The notes: generated by a model not told the origin, from the sequence alone. Counted from the stretch's first letter, positions 36,245 to 48,549 are shown. The stretch: DNA of 64,000 nt from Sambucus nigra (GCA_949130495.1 OX422222.1:278866109-278930108), one strand, 5' to 3'. Numbers and translations are program-made.

Positions 36245-37983
36245 TTTTAATTGACATTAAAAGTATATTTTCTTGTAGTGGATAAATATTTCAAGAAAAT
36301 TCTCAAACTTAAAAAGAAAAATACTTCCAAAGGTAAAAAGAGTTTTGAGAAAGATAAAAAATTTATAACAGACAAGAAAAATATTGAAAAGAAAAAGAAA
36401 TATCTCCCAAAGAAATATTAGGAGAGATGTTATGAGCGTGAGGGAAAGGGAAAGGGTCACAAATCTCACGAGTGTCCGACTAGGTTAAAACGTTAAAGGA
36501 AAGTCAAAGTTGCCTTAAACTTCACTCTTAGAGATAGCGAGGTCGAGTCAGTGAGTTCGGAAGAAGAATCATTGCATGTATGTAACTTCATCGCATTTAT
36601 GGCTAGCCATGTTAGTACATCTACTGCACCTCACAATGATAAGGAAGCTACTAAACATGAACTCCGTGGTAGTGTATCTAGTCGCTGAGGGGAGTGAGGG
36701 ATAGAATGCTTTAAGTGAGAGCGAGAGTGACTTTCAACACGCTTACGCCAAACTTTACGTTGAGTCCTTTAAAATGAATAAACAAAATAAAAGTTTAGTG
36801 ATGAGAGTTTTAACGTTATAGAAAGAGTTGTGTGAGGCAAGAGAGACTTAATCCTCGGTGAGAGAAGATTTGGGAGAGATATTTTGCATATTTGAGAGAG
36901 AAAATGAGGAGTTGACTAACAAAGTAGATAGTCTTACGAGAAATCTCCAAGCATCCGTCGACACTCATGAGAAACTTGAAGCCCTTGTATCCCAACTTGA
37001 GAAAGATCCCGAACGTGCTCGGGAGGTCAACGTAAATATCAAGGATACATCGAAGAAGGGATTCTCCTCTGTCCCTCTTTAGGAAATGTTGAGAGGTAAG
37101 GAATATGCTACGATAGTGCATCCACTTCCCATATCGTACCCGAGCCGATTAATGAGTTTGTGATGGATCCTTATGTCCCTTAAATGAATCCACCTAGGAG
37201 GCATAATTCACTTAGAATAGTTCCACCTAGAAAATCAAACCGAGGTAGACCCAAGCATGTCTATGTTTTCACCTATTGCAAAAGGAGATGTCATCTTAGA
37301 GAGTTTTGCTATAAATTATGTAGGACTAGTCGTACACATACTCCCGTACACAACATTAGCAACATTACTAGACTTAGGGAGAAAGTTTAATTTATAGTCA
37401 TGACTTCCCATAGTTTAATGGAAGAATTTCAATGAATGTATTTGCCGTTTGAGAATGCTTCCAACATTCCGACTAGAGTCAATAACGGTAAGGGAAAACA
37501 AAAGGTTACTGCCACTAGGGTACCTAAGCGTGATAAGAAAGACCTTGATGTTCATGTTGCTCTCAAGGCTCCAAAATGCTTCCCAATTATATTTTGATAG
37601 TGGGTTTTCTAGTCACATGACTGGTGATGTCCCATTTTTTACCCACCTTGATGATCGCAACGAAGGAAAAGTCACCTTTGGAGATAGGAGTAGATATGGC
37701 ATTTTAGGACGTGGCAGTGTTGAGATACCCGGATTTCCTAAGTTAGATGATGTGTTGTATGTGAAGTGGTTGAAAACAAACCTAATTAGCATAAGCCAAT
37801 TGTGTGATGCAAACTTTACGATAAAGTTTGACCGACTCGAATGCAATATTTATGATCAATCCGATAAACTTTTACTACAACGTTTGAGGACAAAAGACAA
37901 TTGTTATGGGAATGTGACCAAGTCCTCTTTTGTGTGCAACAGTTCCAAGATCTCCACTATGGACCTTTGGCATCAACGGATAG
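36245..37983 (+). mobile_element. Copia-3, left fragment (gag, protease, pre-integrase)
   Basis: The + strand is a close relative of Copia-2 gag: a Lys-rich stretch, a first knuckle damaged by an in-frame-like GKGK insertion (near 36435-36475), a Glu-rich coiled coil (36800-37080), and a second knuckle at about 37265-37310 (YCKRRCHLREFC, damaged). The frame 37449-37988 contains the protease box YFDSGFSSHMTGD and the pre-integrase DLWHQRIV end. It is cut at 37983 by the Gypsy LTR. No left LTR is visible, so the 5' end is truncated. The rest is at 55111-56390. Confidence 0.85.
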
Positions 37984-40825
37984 TGTAACACCCCGTATTT
38001 TTAAGGATTTCTATATTGGGATTAATTAAATTAAAAATGGGAAATCAATTCGATTTAAAATAAATATTAAATAGAAATACAAGGTTTAATATTTATTTAT
38101 ATTGAGTATTAATTAGTGAATGATTAATAAATAAATAAATAAATAAATAAATAAGAACGTGTTATGATTGTCGTGAGTGAGAAATACGACAGCTACGGTA
38201 ATTTAGCCAAAACGCGCGTGTTAGTCGTGTCGGGACCTAAATTTATGAGATAAATGTAATTTATTTGTGGTTCATCCAAATGGTCATTTCAAGTGTGTCA
38301 ATGTGTCCAGAAGGTCGAAATAGTCAAAAAATGTACTCGGGAGTTTGGATTAGATTTCGAGGCATTTTTAGACTAAACCGACAACCCATAGGAGTATTTT
38401 GGTCTTTTGGATTTTTAGAAAAAAGAGACCAACAAATTTTATAGGTTTATATCATCATTTAAGTTGAGTAGGACAGTTACAAAAATACATAGAGGCTATT
38501 AGAGGAGGAAAATAATGAGTTTTAAGGGTTCCCACACCAATTTTGCACCACCACCACCACCGGAGTGTAGATCGGGAGGAGAGGAGGGCCGCCCCGACAC
38601 CTTTTTGTAAAAAATCATAACTAGAATATCAAGAAAGTGTTTATCTTAATAAATTGAGTGCATATATTATCCATGTTAGAGTATGATTGAACAATACCTA
38701 TGAATAAATGATTTTTACTTGAAATTGGAAACTTAATTCATGATCTGGGGTAGGATTTACAAGTAGATTAAACACTTATTTGAATTGAAGACAAAATCAG
38801 AATATATGGGATAATATAAATGGCAAAATTTTGGATTTAATGATGTATAGGCATGGAAGATCATAAAACTAGGGTTTTATGGTTAATTATGAAATAAAGA
38901 GTTCTTTGGTAGGATTCTTGATGATTTAATGATATATTTAAGTTGGATATCACCCTTATATGTGTATATAATGTTTGGGAATATTGGTTGTAAGTTTGGT
39001 AAAGAACTATTAAGTTTTGAATGAGAAAATTTGAGAAAAACGCAAATGCATAGAGGAAGAAGAAGACCTGACAGTTTTTCGAATCAATTCGGCCCTAGGG
39101 CGAATCGATTCAGTTTCTCAGATTTTTGTCATTTTCCCTATTTTAACCCTGAACTTGAAACCAATGAACAGGGGAGATTTTGGGTTACCTTATAAACATT
39201 GTGAGAGATATTTTGGTTTTAAGTAGGCTAATGGTAGGATTAGGACTTAGTCATAAGTGAGATGAATTAAGACTAAGATTAATCGATGTAATTTGTCCAA
39301 TAATGAATTCGGGAAATAAGTATGAGTCACGGTGAAGGTGAGCGAACCTATGACTTAAACCAGTGGGGTATGGGTGAATTACCTACTGAAATACTTTAAA
39401 TAACAATTGGCACACTTCGAGTAGTGGGGGATACTCGAAATATATGATGAGAAGTACAATCGACATTTAATAATATGTAGGCATGTATACCTATACTGAT
39501 GATGTATATATAAGGTTGTGTGAAAACCTATTGTGTGCATTATCATGTGTGAACATACCTAGGCTACTTGCTATTACGGGAGGTTTCGCATCGTGTACAG
39601 TCTTATCCTGATGAGACCATTAGGGGGATTTTGACTTGTACCTCAGAACATAGAACTTAGGGATTGAGCATTACTTGTGTGACTAAGAGTGTGACCGGTC
39701 ATTTGGTTGTGCGTAGCCCAAAGGTTTAGGATTATGTTCGCCTACAAATTGTGTGAATTGTAATGCATGGTTCGAGACTGATTCCGCACCAGATGTCCTT
39801 TACTTAGTATGTGATGTACCAGGACTTGATAGCAGAGTATGACCGCATCGCAGGTCTCCACGTATTCATATATATTATAAGAGTGAGGTACATATATATA
39901 CGTGTGATTTACGCTACTATGTGTGCATTAGTAGATAAGATAGATAGTGATATCTAAAGTAATCTAAGTAAGTGGAAACTTAATATCTAATTGGTGATTT
40001 TTACTGGCCAAAAGGGTTTAGAAATTGATAACGTATTGTATGGGCAATAAGGGTGGGCACAACTAATTATTAGGCAGGGATAGATTTAATTTAAACTAGT
40101 TAGGTTGGGTAGCATAACTAGGTTGGTTTAGAAGAATATGCTAGGCGTGCACATTAGTTGATAGGTGATAATATCAAGTGAGGGAACCTTAAGTTAACAT
40201 GTATCCAATATTTTCTCTTTAATTCATTTTAAATACTTGCAAAAATATTTTCAAATTGGTTTACTTAGGCTCTGACCCATTTCAAATCCATTTTTGGTAA
40301 AAAAAACCTTTTAGGTGCCCAGCCACAGGGACGTCAGGCTTAGGAGTTCCCTCATATTTGACGTGTTGTAGTTGCTGTGGACATTGAAGGACCTTGGTAG
40401 TAGACGCCTCCACCTCTATCAGTTCCTCTTTATCATTCAGTTTTATCAGTTGGGCATATCGCCCATCTCTAGTTAGTGGTTATTTTAGAGACATTGTACT
40501 TTCATTTTATATCTAGAGTTGGATTTGGTTTTATACTATGGATGATTGTATTCCGATTTCAGTCTAGAGTGTTTATTCCAGGCACATTTATTTATCTCGT
40601 TGTTTTATCATTTACTATTACTATGTTTACTGGAATGGTGAATGCAATTTATTAGTTAATTTATTTCCTGTTAATAAAAAGATTAAAATTTTAACACCAG
40701 ACCATTAGGGTATTAGTAAAATAAATTGGATTTCGACAGTGGTGCTTATAATGAAACCATTAATGATTCCTGTTTAATTTAATAATGGATTGATCACTCA
40801 GGATTAGAATAGGTCGGGTGTCACA
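37984..40825 (+). repeat. Gypsy left LTR (2,842 bp)
   Basis: Ends are TGTAACACC and GTGTCACA, inverted with one mismatch. It inserts right after the Copia-3 pre-integrase codons. GATAG at 37979-37983 would be the left target duplication, but the right end is deleted. An (AAAT)n run lies at about 38126-38153. No coding; a right LTR is not available for dating. Confidence 0.85.
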
Positions 40826-40827
40826 GA

Positions 40828-40840
40828 TGGTATCAGAGCA
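40828..40840 (+). other. Gypsy primer binding site (tRNA-iMet)
   Basis: TGGTATCAGAGCA begins two bases after the LTR end and matches the complement of initiator tRNA-Met over its first 12 bases. Confidence 0.9.
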
Positions 40841-41008
40841 TCAGGTTATAGTGTCCTTAGGATCTGTACAATTTTTTTACGTTTCCTGTATAGCATTCTT
40901 TGATATAGAGCCCTACTATTACGATTGTTGCATTCATGATTACGCATTTACATCTTCAGCTATTTTGGGATATATTGAACTGTGGACTCATGCAAATTCT
41001 CTTTCATT

Positions 41009-41083
41009 TCAGATGCCTCCCAAATGTGCACCATGAGCCACCCCTAATGCACAACCCAAGATGCAGCCAGCTCAGGCACGAGG
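41009..41083 (+). pseudogene. Gypsy gag, N-terminal piece
   Basis: An ATG at about 41009 starts MPPKCAP, close to the MPPRR-type start of many chromovirus gag proteins. A TGA follows within ten codons. The reading (Pro/Gln/Ala-rich) reaches the AGG target site at 41081-41083, then CACTA-2 begins. It resumes at 52911. Confidence 0.7.
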
Positions 41084-41235
41084 CACTACACCAAAAAGGT
41101 TAAATTGACACCCTTTAGTCGGACAGTCTTGTCACAGTCATTAACCGTGACAAAAAAAAAATACGCGTTTTTTATCACGATCATTGACCGTGACAACTAC
41201 TTGTCACGATTATTGACCGTGACACGTCCGTGATA
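41084..41235. repeat. CACTA-2 left TIR and subterminal repeats
   Basis: After the 11-bp TIR, three copies of a palindrome of the form TGTCACGRT(N5)ACCGTGACA lie at about 41133-41152, 41176-41197 and 41202-41224. They match copies near the right end. Such repeats are presumed accessory-protein binding sites. Confidence 0.88.
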
Positions 41236-41289
41236 ATTTCTTCAATAAAAAAACCCTACGCTTTCTTTTTTTCCCACCGTTTTGGTTTT

Positions 41290-41345
41290 CCCTCTCTTTC
41301 TCTCTCTAAGCGATTTCGAGCTCTCTCTCTCTCTCTAAGGTATGT
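41290..41345. repeat. (CT)-rich stretch
   Basis: CTCTCTTTCTCTCTCTAAG occurs twice in near succession, giving a pyrimidine-rich run in the CACTA-2 leader. Confidence 0.8.
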
Positions 41346-41375
41346 TTTTTTCCTCTCTTTATCTTTCATTTCTAT

Positions 41376-41735
41376 ATGTGTGTGTATGTCTGTGTATATA
41401 TGTGTGTGGTGGTGTGTGGTGGGGGGAAGGGGGCAGGGGGTGGGTGGGTGTGCGTGCGTGTGTGGTGGGGGGAGGGGGAGGGACAGGGGCAGGGGTGGTG
41501 TATGTGTGTGTGCAGGTGTGTGTGTGTGTGTGTGTATGTGGTGGGGTGAGGGGGTAGGGGGTGGTGGGGTGTATGTGTGTGTGTGTGTCTGTGTAGGTGT
41601 GTGCATGTGTGTGTGGTGGGGGCAGGGGTGGGGTGGTGTGTGTGCATGCATGTACGTGTACGTGTGCGTGTGTGTGGTGGGGGAGGGGATGGGGTGGGGT
41701 GGTGGGGGTGGGGTGTGTGTGTGGTGGGGCAATCT
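41376..41735. repeat. G/T-rich low-complexity tract in CACTA-2 leader
   Basis: About 360 bp made of (GT)n and GGGG runs, with C and A nearly absent on the + strand. Long open frames on both strands here are artefacts of composition (Cys/Val/Gly on one strand, His/Thr/Pro on the other). Multiple G4 runs could form quadruplexes. Confidence 0.92.
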
Positions 41736-42196
41736 CAACAATTGAAATGGACAAATTGATTAACAAAATATGTATTGCCCCTTTCATATGCAAGTAGGAT
41801 TGCCCCTCATTAAGAGATAATTGTTGAGATTCGAAATAACTTTAATTGTATAGCTTTAATAAAATAAATTGTATAGATTTAATTGTATCTTTAATGGTAT
41901 AGTTTTATATGAAAGTAAATTAATAATTAGTGCTCATTTCATAAGAAAGTAGGATTGCCCCTCATTGTAAATTAGTAAATTAATAATTGTATACTTTAAT
42001 TGTTAGTTTAATTAATGAAATGAATTAATTGAGTAAATGAATGAGAAGGAGTATGGGATACACATTTGTTGTTGTGGTTGGATTATAGTGGATCGATGTT
42101 GGGTTGGCTAATTTTAGAAGTGGTATGACCACTAGATTAATGTCCATATGGGGGTGGGATTTTTTAACTTTTTTTAAAAAATTACTTTGTATCACG

Positions 42197-42200
<4 letters not shown>

Positions 42201-42290
<90 letters not shown>
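42201..42290. repeat. (AT)n-(GATA)n microsatellite
   Basis: An AT run (42201-42226) passes into about 16 GATA units to 42290, in the CACTA-2 leader. Confidence 0.96.
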
Positions 42291-42493
42291 GAAACATACT
42301 TGAATTACATATAGTGCGCATAGATACTAGCCTTATAGTTATTATGTGTACGCATTCAATAGCCCTTAGACTCGTTCGAGAGTCATTACCTGTAATGAGA
42401 TCTCTCAAATTGTCCCGTTTGGACAGTTTGGGACTGCATAATTTCTGTATAATATTCGTAGTGGCTTAAAATTGTTACTTTTGGAGGAAGTTC

Positions 42494-42622
42494 TGTAGTC
42501 GTATCCTAATGTTCTCTAGGTACATACTAAATTGACAAGTGTGACTGTTATTTCAATTGAAATAACACTCACACTTGTCAATCTACGTCGTATACTTGGA
42601 GAACTATGGGGATATGCTGCCT
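42494..42622. repeat. Fold-back hairpin, arms about 46-64 bp
   Basis: The sequence from GTTCTC at 42511 to GAGAAC at 42604 is a long inverted repeat centred on CAATTG at about 42557. The inner 23 bases of each arm (TTGACAAGTGTGA and GTTATTTCAA parts) are almost perfect. The outer part has a few mismatches and a 2-bp length difference, and weaker pairing extends to 42494 and 42622. There is no loop. It lies between the TIR and the transposase start. Confidence 0.85.
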
Positions 42623-42858
42623 AATTTTTTTCAAATTGTAACAATGTGCATGAGCTGTTAAGTATATTACATAAAAATACGATCTTGAATGGGATAGGAC
42701 CACTCACCTTTTAGAGGAGATGGAGGAAATAGAAATTTCAATTATAAATTGAATTTGAATATAAATAAGACACAATTAAATGAAACATACTATAAATCTA
42801 AGTTTTGTTTATACTAATCCATTAATATACGCTTCGTACCTTTAATAGGTGATTAGTT

Positions 42859-44138
42859 GTGGTAGCTGTGATGGGATATCCGAAATTTAAAGAGTGGATG
42901 GGTGAGACAAATAGAATGGGGGATGTGTTTTGCAGAGGTGCTAACGAATTTGTGAAATATGAAAAGAGATGTAATAATGATGAAGAGTTTTCGTGCCCGT
43001 GTGCTAGGTGTAAGAATGGTAAGGTGTTTGCGTGGAAAATAGTTGAACTACATTTGTTAAGATCGGGTATGCAAGATAGTTATCGATTTTGGAGTTTTCA
43101 TAGTGAATTGAAAGTTCCTTTTTTACCCGACCAATCTTCACAACATCCATCAACAAGTAGGATAGATGTAGAAGGGGACAACGTAGATCATAATATGTTA
43201 GAGGATTTAGTTGATGATGCGTAGGGAGTTTATGAAGCAGAGGAGAATAAGGTTACTGATGATGTAGAAGGTTCAAGTGCTCGTGAAGATATCACGATAA
43301 AACTTGACGATGACTACCAAAGTTTAAAATTTAAGGCGACCCAACCATTATACTCTGGTTATGGGAAAGATCAAACAAATTTAAATGCCATGGTTGGTTT
43401 GCAGAGTTTGAAGATGCGGTACGGTTTGTCTGGCAATAGCGTGACAGGAATTCTGAAATGGGTGAAGGGCTTATTACCCAATGATAATACACTTCCAAAT
43501 AACTATCCTGTTATATGAAGAACGGTTTGAAAGGTTTGGGAATGAAGTATAAATTGATTCATGCTTGTGTGTATGACTGTATACTATACCAAAAGGAGTA
43601 TGAAAATCTCGATCGTTGTCCGGTATGCGATGAACCTAGATATGTCCAATCTACTAGTAAGGAAGGCACAAGCTCAAAAGTGCCTCAAAAGTATTAAAAT
43701 ATTTTCCCGTTGGGCCTAGATTAAAGCGATTTTTCATAGTAACATGGATAGCAGAGGCAATGACTTGGCATGCTAAGGTAGAAGTAGGGGGTAATATCAT
43801 GCGTCATCCTATTGATTCTACTCCCTGGAGGAGGATGAATTGTGAGTATCCCGATTTTACTCGAGAACAACGCAATGTTCGTTTGGCTATATCAACAAAT
43901 GGTTTCACTCCATTTGGAAATCTAAGCACTAATCAGAGTGTATGGCCAGTGATCCTAGCCCCACTCAACCTCCCTCCTTCACAGTGTATGAGACCTGAAT
44001 TTTCGATTATGGCTTTGTTGATACCTGGGCTAAAAGGCACCAAGTGATGACATCGTCTTCTACCTAGCACCTTTGGTAGAGGAATTAAATGAGTTGTGGG
44101 AAGAGGGTGTGCAATCATTTGACTCTTTTAGAAAAGAA
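42859..44138 (+). pseudogene. CACTA-2 TNP2-type transposase, N-terminal part
   Basis: The start holds a Transposase-associated domain: CPCARCKNG with paired Cys, then VELHLLRSGMQDSYRFW. Next come PLYSGYGK, LKMRYGLS, LLPNDNTLP, KLIHACVYDCILY and CPVCDEPRY (zinc-binding Cys pairs), then the TNP2 core WHAKVEVGG, MRHPIDS, GFTPFGNLS and WPVILAP. Lesions: a stop at 43222, and frame changes near 43513, 43697 and 44045. The coding is cut at 44138 by the nested LTR element and continues at 50076 without loss. Confidence 0.88.
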
Positions 44139-44869
44139 TGCAAGGACATAAATTTCCAATTGAGTCCTTTGCAGTTTTGGCTCAATTCTGGACAAAAACG
44201 TTTGAGTCATAGGATAGAGTTATTGTCCATCCTTCAAACTTATGACATGCTAAAGTTGAAGGCGTAGCGGCCAAGATATTAAAGCTTCATTGAATGCCGA
44301 GTTTAATGTGCCTCGTTTCTATGTCAACAACATTGGTTCCATTGATCTTAAGGTATGAATGCATTTTGAATATTTATATAGGATCTTGGAACATTTTTCA
44401 TTAGGTGAATTTTTATTTTAAACTGTTTTTTTTCCAGAAAGTTTCATTAAAACTTTAAAATACACTTTCTGGGCTAAAAATAGAATTTTCAGCTTTCTAG
44501 TTTTTCGTTCGATATTGTCGTTCGAACGAGGTTTGCAACGACTTGCCACTGGAACTTTGTTAGAAGTATCATTCGAATGACACTTCGTTCGAATGAAAAT
44601 ATCGTTCGAAAAAGATTTGGCGGGAATAGTTTTTTGGGCAGTTTTTTATAGTTTTCCCACTTTTCCCACTACTTTACCCCACTATCTTTTTGACAGATTT
44701 AACTAGTGAAGGAACAACATTTTTGTTAAGACTTTTTCATAATATTTTCCTCACTTAGAGTGTTTTGAGAGTGAATTCTTTCAAAGACAAAGTCCCCATG
44801 AATTTTTGTTAAAATATTTTAATCCTTAGAACAAAATCAAGGTTTACACCCAAAGTTTGTTTATCCAAG

Positions 44870-44918
<49 letters not shown>

Positions 44919-45695
44919 TTTGCTTGGAGTTTGGAACCGGGTTTTATCTCTACCGTTTGAAGAGAAGTTTGGGTTTTCTTCTAAATCCCTTAAAGAAGAA
45001 GAACTTTGTTTTGCTGAGGCATTCTCACATGGTGAAAGGCACCATGTGTGGTTGACGATGTACATATGTCTCATTGGTGATTCCAAGATTTCAGTGGAGC
45101 TCCGGGGTTCTCGACTAGGTGGAGGTGTTTACAAGAAGATGCGCCGAGGCTTTAAAGGGGTCGAGTCGAGGAAGTAAGTCATCTATCTTGTAATTGTAAA
45201 ACCATACTTAGTGGACTTAAGGCTAGGGTCGTCCGAGGTTTTATCCCGTTGTCAGTTTTTCCTCATACATCGCAGCGTAGTGGATTAATTATTTATTTTA
45301 TCTTTTGCAAAATCACCTAGAACACATGCTTAGGTAAAAAGATGAAATTTATTTATTTCACTACTTATTTAATTTGGTGCTAAATTAATTTGGGTAATGT
45401 TTATGTTAATTTAATTCAAGTCATATCTTAATTTGATAAAATTGGTTTGTCCTAATTCATTTATATTGAAAACATGACTTAGGCAAATTTCTAGAACTTG
45501 GGTTGAATTAATTTGGTTTAAGTGAAATTTAAATTGTGTGTGTGTTTAATCTTATTTCACTTGGTTTAATTTTAATTTGAAAAGAAATTAAAATTTGTTG
45601 TTTAATTGAACCATCAACGCTTCCACATATCTATAAAAGGAAATTACTCTTTTTGAAGTAAGAAGATTTTAAAATTGGGGGCCTTCGCCGTTTCA
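44139..45695 (+). repeat. Nested element left LTR (1,557 bp)
   Basis: It starts TGCAAGGACATAAATT (TGTAAGGATACAAATT in the right copy) and ends GTTTCA. It contains a cluster of TCGTTCGAACGA-like words at about 44508-44610 and an (AT)n run at 44873-44917. The small frames inside are not genes. Confidence 0.92.
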
Positions 45696-45698
45696 AAT

Positions 45699-45710
45699 TG
45701 GTATCAGAGC
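45699..45710 (+). other. Nested element primer binding site
   Basis: TGGTATCAGAGC lies three bases after the left LTR and is a perfect 12-base match to the initiator tRNA-Met complement. Confidence 0.93.
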
Positions 45711-45763
45711 CGGAGCGGTAATTTATCGCGTCAAAGATTCGCTTTTCAGCTTTTGTAATTTTT

Positions 45764-46549
45764 GTGCTCCTTGTATTTTTAGGTGGTTCAATTTTTGACT
45801 CACTCTCATTTTTGATTTATATTTTGATGGGACGTCTTAATGATAATTTGTCCATTTCTAATGATAATGAAGTTTTTGCTATTCGAGAGGAATTTAATGC
45901 ACTTAATAAGTGTAATGAAAAATTAAGAGAATTAAATTTGAGATTTGCAAAAAGAATCAAATTTCTTGAAAATGAAAATTCTTGTTTTAAAACTAAAGTT
46001 GAGTTTTTGCAAATCTCCCTATCTCAAAAAGATATTTTTCGTGAAAATCTTATGGACATAAATTACAATTTTATTATTTTAGAAATGTCCAAGAAAGAGA
46101 GTGATAGTCGAGAAAAGACTCTTAGGGACAAGTTTGCTCACATTGAAGGGGAGCATGATAACCTTCTAGGCATTATAGAAAATTTAAAGAAGGAGTCTCG
46201 TAATATTGAGGATTCTAATTTATTACTTGAGTCCAAAATTTTAAATATGAAAAATGATTTACAAGACTCGAGTAGTAGTTGTAATGGTTCTAGCTCATCT
46301 TGTTCAAATACTTTCGTTGCTAAAGCTAAGACCATTGTTTGTTTTAGAGGGTTGACTTTATCCAAGGACTTAAGAAAAGGTCACACCATAGGTATCATTC
46401 CTCGTGCTTTCACATGCTTGCATTATGGTAGGAAAGGTCACCTTAGGTCATTTTGTTTTGATCTTAAAAGAAGTCCTAGGAAGTCTATGTCTAGCATTTC
46501 ATTAATTTCCAAATCCCATCATTTTAAATATACATTTATATGGATTTGA
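45764..46549 (+). CDS. Gag-like protein, 261 codons, coiled coil and zinc knuckle
   Basis: This is the longest uninterrupted frame in the window. The first ATG is at 45764; a second at 45824 (MGRLNDNLS) may be the better start, as the stretch before it is hydrophobic and reads like leader. Residues about 35-180 are rich in Glu, Lys and Leu and predict a coiled coil. A knuckle near residue 217 reads CLHYGRKGHLRSFC, a CCHC motif with Tyr in place of the second Cys. Gag of this type packages element RNA. The N-terminal FDGxNYxxWK signature is missing, so this is a partial gag. Confidence 0.7.
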   Translation: MLLVFLGGSIFDSLSFLIYILMGRLNDNLSISNDNEVFAIREEFNALNKCNEKLRELNLRFAKRIKFLENENSCFKTKVEFLQISLSQKDIFRENLMDINYNFIILEMSKKESDSREKTLRDKFAHIEGEHDNLLGIIENLKKESRNIEDSNLLLESKILNMKNDLQDSSSSCNGSSSSCSNTFVAKAKTIVCFRGLTLSKDLRKGHTIGIIPRAFTCLHYGRKGHLRSFCFDLKRSPRKSMSSISLISKSHHFKYTFIWI

Positions 46550-48549
46550 AAATCATTCTTAGACGCTCTAGATATTAGATTTGTTAATACTCATTTGCTT
46601 TCACATGAAACCTCCCTTGCAAAATCTAAAGGTTTAATGTGCTAGTCTTGTGTGCATACTCTAGCTTTTTGTGCTTCATATTATATATCATTGCTAGGTG
46701 TATGCATGTTTAAATCATTTTCTAGTCTACGCGCCATGATTAATCACATGCTAGAATTATGATTTTTGTTTATCTTTTGTATTATATTTCCATTATTTTT
46801 GTTTGCATTAAATGAAAAATACAAAAAGATTTTTGTTTCTCATTTGGGTTTTTATCTCTTGGTAATTTAAGTGTAATGAAAAATTCAAATGATTTGTGTT
46901 TGTCTTTTGAGTATATATTTTTATTTTTGGTTAAAAATTTAAAAAAACTCAAAAAGATATTTTGTGTGTTATTTTAGTTTGACACACTCTATGTGGCATA
47001 CACTTGTGTTAGAATCCCATCTTTTTTGCTCCCATGTGGCTAGAATTTTTTGTTTAGATTGTCAATCCTTATTATGTTCTTTACCATGCTTACATGGATT
47101 CGTTGGATTTTGTATTGAATAAATGGATTCTATTTTTATATGCCTCTATTCACACATGCACGAGCTCTTTTGAAATTTAATCGTCACATGTTATATTTGA
47201 GCTTTGTGAGGTGTTCTCCTACCAATCTATTCATCTACATATTTGTGACCTAGGAGGACTAGTGCATGTCAAAATTCGTTGCACGTGAGATTTGTGTGAG
47301 ATATAAAAAATAATAAATATACATGTGCACGGAGAAGGGATCCGAAAGGATTTATTATCCTTTGCGATTAGTAAGCCACCGTTTGTTTGGACCTAAAAGA
47401 AATACGTGGTCCAAAGTCCTAAAAGATAATATGGCATTAAGAGAAAAATAATTGCCAAGGCCTATGTTTAGATGATTTATTCATTCAAAAGAATAATATA
47501 TATGCTTATTGTGGGAGTTTGGATGATATATCAACGGTTTGCACGATGTCCGTTTATCCTAGTTCTACTTTCAATATCATGACTCTGTTGGTTTGTAGAA
47601 TTATCAAAAGTCTAGACTTGAATGCATTGTGTATGTTTGTTCATTGAGTTCAATTTATATTGTCACATGAGGTTATATTCAAATGTGATGAAGTTTGTAA
47701 TCAATTGAGAACTCCATGAACATATTTTAAGTGATTGGATCTAAATTTAATTGTTGATAGTTCACACCCCAACAATTCTGTTTCCATATGACACATTTTT
47801 GCCATACGAGTGTGAAAAACTTATCTTATTTTCTGTCATTTGTGAGTTTATATATATATATATATGCGTGTGCATCTTTGGTATATCTAGAGTATGTATA
47901 TATATGATATTTTTTTGTCTTTGCCTTGCTTTCTAGTCCATTTATGATTTTAATTCATAATTGGTAGCTAACTTGTTGCATTCTTTGTTGATATCACATG
48001 CTTAATACCTTATGTATCATATTGGTATCTGTTTCTTGCATCTTAGTCGGTACCCTGTATTCTTGTATGGATTAGTTTTTCTTTTGTTGCCTACATGCTT
48101 TCATGTTCTTATCACTTTATGCATCTTGCTTAAATTAGTTGTATCCTTTGTCTATTTCTGAACAAAAAGGGGGAGAATGATAGGGGGAGAAATGGTATCT
48201 ATTCCTATTATAATCGTATCTTAGTTTGGGGGAGATTTATCTTAGGGGGAGACGTCTTTCTAAGTAAGACATTTGTTTGATAAAGGGGAGAATTAATTTA
48301 GGGGGAGTACTTATTTTAATTGCATTTAATATTCTTGATATTCCCTATGCGTTTGATAGTTTGCTTAAGTGTGCAGAAATTATTCTAAATGGAAACTTTC
48401 AACATCGACAAAGATATTGATCCTTTGGGTTATTTGAGTCAAGCATTGTATTTTTATTTTGGGTGGGACATTTTTTTAGTCTAGTAGAGCTTGACGGCCC
48501 TTTAGGATTTTTGTTGGTTTTTGTCCCGGAATAGCCAAAGGGGGAGATT
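46550..48549 (+). other. Nested element noncoding interior with repeated polypurine tracts
   Basis: Two kilobases lack coding. GGGGGAG-type tracts occur at about 48168, 48182, 48227, 48245, 48300 and 48538. The last abuts the right LTR and would be the primer for plus-strand synthesis; the others are extra copies of a kind known in Sireviruses. A word like AAAATACAAAAAGATTTTTG near 46805 is also present in Copia-2 at about 24352, supporting kinship. Confidence 0.75.

Noticed and set aside
41230..41797. Several long open frames on both strands, including one of 171 codons
   Set aside because: All fall in the G/T-rich low-complexity tract. Composition alone (Cys/Val/Gly or His/Thr/Pro only) keeps the frames open; no domain is present.
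42025..42408. A 127-codon - strand frame with Tyr-Leu-Ser-Ile repeats
   Set aside because: It is the translation of the GATA microsatellite, not a protein.
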